A stretch of 64,000 nucleotides of DNA from Chlorella sorokiniana. Its lineage: Eukaryota; Chlorophyta; Trebouxiophyceae; Chlorellales; Chlorellaceae. The notes under the pieces were generated by a model that saw only the letters and a program-made list of their open reading frames with translations, was not told where the DNA came from and searched no databases. This document shows positions 60,241 through 64,000 of the stretch, one piece after another. The stretch's first letter is position 1. Every line of letters starts with the position of its first letter. The position numbers were made by a program, and so were the translations under genes. The stretch covers positions 868,001 through 932,000 of the forward strand of contig CP084609.1 in the NCBI GenBank assembly GCA_025917655.1, given 5' to 3'.

Positions 60241-63200
60241 ATGGGGTGCGGTTCTAGCACGCCCAAAACGACGGACTATGGCAACACAACAACTGCGGCG
60301 AGTCATAGAGCAGCTAGAACGAAGCCTGGGGACGAACGCAGCGAGTTCGACATAGGGCCAGGCTACAAGGCTGTCAAGCACCTTGGTGCGGAACCGACCG
60401 GCCGCGCACTGGCCTCATCCTGCAACTGCATGAATATGACGCCGCCCGGGCCCGCCCACGCCTGCGCAGCTGCCACGAGCTGCTGGAAAACGCCGCCGTG
60501 CCCTCGCCGCTGACCAGCGCTGACGCGCACCTCTGCCGGCCGTGTGCAGGCCAGGGCGGCACTGGTGATACCTGGCAGTTCAAGGACGTGAACAACGGGC
60601 GAGATGTGGCGGTCAAGTTCATCAAGCGCCCGCTGCCAAAGGTGCTGCAGACGAACATCCTGCGGGAGTTCACGGTGAGCCGGCGGCGCTGCCGCCTGCG
60701 CACGCTCTTGATCTGTTTCCCAGCTGTTTGGCGGCAGTGGGTGCCCACTGCGGCTCCACGGCTGACTGTGACGCTGCTGACATCAAGGGCCACCACCGGC
60801 CCTGCTGCCGATCAGCCAGCAGGAGCACCCAGTTTGCACAAAGCCCAGCGTGGCTCCCACTACCCTCAACACTCTCATGGTTGTGGGCCCTACGGCGGCT
60901 ATGCACAAGCTCACTGCTGCTGCGCGATGATTGCTGCTCTGTGAGTGCCTCGGCTGACTTGCTGCGCTGCTCGATCGCTGCCACCTCGCTGCCCCAGATT
61001 CAAGCGGACCTTGGCTTTGGCCACGAGCACGTGATCAAGGCCTATGAAGCGGTGCTCACGCCCACCCACCTGTGTCTAGGTGGGTGCTACGCTGCGGCCG
61101 GATGAAGGCGGGCGCTGCGCCTGCTGCAAGGGGTGTGCGCTTCGCAAGCCCTGGCACGGCTCGCTGGCCCCTGGCGCTGACGGTCGCCATGAAGCGACTC
61201 CCCTTCCCTGGACAAGCACCTTCTCCCTCGCTCCTATCGCGCCGCAGTGATGGAGATGGCTGCGGGGGCAGCCTGACGTCGTACGTGGCGGACAAGTGGC
61301 AGAAGGCGCAAGCGCTGGGGCTGTTCCTGTCAGAGGACGAGGCGCGCTACTTCTTCAAGGTGCGGGCGGGGCCCCCGTTTTCTTTTCGCTTTTTTTTTTT
61401 TTTTATTTTGTTCATGGCATGGGGAGCTCGTCACACTGCATGGTGCATAATAGAGGGCGGGTCCGGCAGCTAGACAGGCTGCTGGCTCGCCGACGGTGCG
61501 AAGCGAAGCACGCTCAGCGGGGGCGGGGCATGGCGGCCGGCGCATGGTCGGCTGCCACACGCCGCCGCAGGGCAGGCTGTGCGGTTTGGTGCCGCCCTCC
61601 ATCGGCCGCGAGCTGCTCCAGCCCCCCAGCCCACCCGCGCCCCTCTGCTTTGCCGCTCTGTCCCCTGCAGCAATTCCTGAGCGCGGTCAAGTACTGCCAC
61701 AGCCACTTTGTGGCGCACCGAGACCTGAAGCTGGACAACACGCTGCTGGATGGGTGAGCAGGTTCCGCGTGCAGCCTGAGAAGCTTCCGTGTGCAGCCTG
61801 AGCCGCACAGGCGGTGCAGCCGGCGGCGCCTCCGAAACACCTCGCGTCAAGAGTTGTCGCTGCACGCCGCCCACTGTGTACCTCCGCCCCTGGTGCGCCC
61901 TCCACCCCTCCTCCCTCCGTGCAGCGGCGACCCGCCTGTGATCAAGATCTGCGACTTTGGCTTCGCCAAGACGTGGAGCGAGGAAGCCAACATGTTCACG
62001 CAGATAGGGTGCGTTGCGGGGGTCACAGCAGCACCAAAATTGAATGCTTGTGCAGGCATCCCCGGCGCGGCAGCCCGCCTGGCAGCCTGCCAGAGAGGCT
62101 GGCGCATCCCCACTCCGGCATCGCCCACTTTCCCTCACACCCCACCCCCACCCCGCCCCACCGCGCAGCACCCCGTGTACATGTCCCCCGAGCTGATCAA
62201 CAGCAAGAACGGCAAGATAGGGTACGACGGACGCAGCGTGGACGTGTGGGCCTCCGGCATCCTGCTGCTCGTCATGCTGCTCGGCTCCTTCCCCTTTGAC
62301 CACACAGGTGGGCTGCTGTCAAGGTTGAGGGGACTGCGGGGCGCGCAGTGCCAGAGGCTACCAGCGACCAGGGGCTGGCTGCTGGGGGGCAGCCGGCGCG
62401 GCGCTGCGCAGTCGCCTGCGTCGCATCCTTTGATGCCGCCCTGCCCCGAACGGGGCAGCCCCCAAGGGAAACCTCCGCGGTTCCAGTATGGTGGCCCCCT
62501 TCTCACCACCGGTCCGTGCCCTCTCACCCCAACCCCTCACCCCACCCCCACCCCCACCCCCACCCCACCCCACACACAGAGCACCCCGACCCCAACACCA
62601 GCGAGGCGCACCTCGAGGTCTGGCTGCAGCAGGTGTCCAAGCGGTGGAGCGAGGTGCCGCACATGGCGGAGGCCATCAAGAAGGTGGGGGCAGCAGCGTG
62701 TGAGGGGGCGCGGGCGCTCGCGCGCGGGCGCGCACGCACGCACACGCGTTGCAGCACTGCTGGGGGCCCGCCGTTCAGCAATGTGCTCACTCGTCGGCGA
62801 GTTGGACGCTCCGCAGACACGCCATGTTTCTGCCCCTGCCGGGCACTTGAAGCGGGCCCCCGCCCACCCGCCCGCCTTCACCTCCACTCCCCCTTCTCTG
62901 GGGTGCAGCTGTCGCCCGAGTGCAAGGATCTGCTGAACCGCATCTTTGTGATCGACGCCAAGAAGCGCATCACCATCGAGGACATCGAGCGGCACCCGTG
63001 GTACCGCAGGGCCCTGCCGCAGCGCTACCAGGCGGTGCTGGACAGGCTGGCGGAGCACCAAAAGGAGATAGAGGCCTTCCATGAGACCAATCAGAAGAGC
63101 GAGGTGGAGCGGGGTTGGTGGCAGGAGGGCGGGAAGGGTGCTGTTTTTCGTCGTGCCTGTGTTGCAGCAACGCTCCACGCACTGCTTCAGGTCGACCATG

Positions 63201-63774
63201 CCTGCCTGGATTGCTTGCCGCTCCCTTGCCCTTCTGCGCGCGCGCGCGCGCCCTCTCCCCTTCCTTCCCCCACCACTTTACCTGCCCGGTCCCCCTTTGA
63301 ATGAGCTTTCTTTTCCCGGCACCACACACACACACACGTGCCCTGCTCCTGCTTTCTGGCTGGGTGCAGGAAGCGGTGGCGATCCGTAACAAGCTGCTGG
63401 AGGACTTGGTGCAGGAGGCGACGACCCGGCCGCCTCCGGGCGCAACCGCCTCCAGCATCAAGCGCATCGACCTGCGGGAGGCGGGTGGGTGGCTCGCGTT
63501 GTGCTCCCTTGGTTCGTTGGCAGGAGACGAGAAGGATGGGCAGGGCTGGGGGAGGGCCGTGCTGGCGCGCAGGGGCTGCAGAAGCTGCGGTTTCACGCTT
63601 TTTCCATGCGCTGTCGTTGCTGCTGCCGCCCCTCTTCTCAGAATCTCACGCTCTGCACTTCCTCCCGACGCCTCCTGCCCTGCAGGCGTGCTGCCGGGCG
63701 GCTCCTTCACCGTGGCGGCGGCATCACAAGCAGCCCCGGCTCCAGCAGCAGCTGCAGCAACGGCCGCCGCGTAG
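60241..63774 (+). CDS. SnRK2-like Ser/Thr protein kinase with MGCGSS acylation N-terminus
   Basis: Eleven exons with readable splice sites: 60241-60385, 60550-60674, 61000-61079, 61248-61359, 61671-61753, 61925-62008, 62169-62307, 62580-62683, 62909-63103, 63370-63484 and 63686-63774. It starts MGCGSSTPKTTDYG, with Gly2 for myristoylation and Cys3 for palmitoylation. Kinase motifs: GQGGTGDTW (P-loop), VAVKFIKRPL (ATP Lys), VLTPTHLCLVMEMAAGGS, SEDEARYFFKQ, VAHRDLKLDNTLLDG, IKICDFGFAK, IGTPVYMSPELI, DVWASGILLLVMLLGSFPFD, LLNRIFVIDAKKRITIEDIE and HPWY. The LTPTHL, SEDEAR and LDNTLLDG wording is typical of SnRK2. The tail has a helical QKEIEAFHETNQ part and ends Ala-rich. It is expected to act at the plasma or an inner membrane. 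The frame breaks at GGGGG 61264-61268. Confidence 0.92.
62525..62580. repeat. (CCCCCA)n run in kinase intron
   Basis: ccccacccccacccccaccc-type run followed by cacacaca immediately before the acceptor of the eighth kinase exon; part of an extended polypyrimidine tract. Confidence 0.85.
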
Positions 63775-64000
63775 GCCGCCGTGCGGGGCGACTGTCGCCA
63801 CGCCATGCTCGCTGCACCCCCTCACCTGCCCCCTGCGCGCGCGCCCCCACTACCACCCACACACACACACCAGCGGCTGCCCTGCACAGGCCCGCGGCCG
63901 CCTTACAAGACCCTCATCGCACCCCGCATGTCCTGTTCTGACCCACGTGTTGCTGGGCGCGGCGCCGCCACGCAGCCTGTATCGACGGGTTGCCAGCCCG
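63775..64000. other. 3' flank of the kinase gene
   Basis: The last 226 bp hold only C-rich sequence with a short CA run near 63855; no gene recognised before the window ends. Confidence 0.5.

Overview
The window looks like nuclear DNA of a coccoid green alga, most likely a trebouxiophyte of the Chlorella type. Reasons: very high GC with strong GC3 bias, intron-dense genes with short introns (mostly GT-AG, two GC-AG), many CA/GT microsatellites inside introns, and a gene set that combines an M11 (gametolysin-type) metalloprotease, SPX-VTC polyphosphate polymerases (present in chlorophytes, absent from land plants), a cysteine-form SelO, and a Pro/Gly-rich extracellular C-terminus on a secreted lipase. 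No ribosomal, tRNA, CRISPR or bacterial-type features were seen. All function calls come from reading motifs; no database was searched.

Layout. 1-4.06 kb (-): three tandem paralogs of an unrecognised family that share a C-terminal module (LYWD...FNAA...WF.A..L.A). 4.8-8.65 kb (-): secreted class 3 lipase with a repetitive wall-type tail. 9.58-11.12 kb (+): exosome subunit MTR3. 11.58-17.13 kb (-): SelO protein AMPylase. 17.7-20.35 kb (-): CH-like protein with a C-terminal membrane segment. 20.7-22.65 kb (+): unknown low-complexity protein. 23.47-24.63 kb (+): RING protein with a hydrophobic tail. 25.05-29.30 kb (-): bromodomain protein. 30.8-33.9 kb (+): M11 metalloprotease. 35.1-41.0 and 44.4-50.4 kb (-): two tandem VTC4-like genes in a 6.4-kb direct duplication. 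Between them lie a dsRNA-binding protein gene, a fragment of the M11 gene and a LINE remnant. 52.1-53.6 kb (+): RluA-type pseudouridine synthase. 54.6-57.8 kb (-): branched-chain aminotransferase. 58.26-59.78 kb (+): cardiolipin synthase. 60.24-63.77 kb (+): SnRK2-like kinase with an acylation-type N-terminus.

The genes are mostly independent housekeeping or regulatory loci, not one pathway. Two groupings stand out. The M11/VTC region is a duplicated block with signs of gene conversion, and both VTC copies keep the catalytic residues, so dosage or specialisation in acidocalcisome polyphosphate storage is plausible. BCAT and cardiolipin synthase, both expected to be mitochondrial, are divergently arranged on about 455 bp.

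Caution: at least a dozen otherwise well-conserved genes show apparent 1-nt frame breaks, nearly always at runs of 4-5 G or C where one more base restores a conserved protein. This looks like a base-calling or assembly artefact, not decay. Gene spans below ignore these breaks, and exon boundaries are given only where splice sites were readable.
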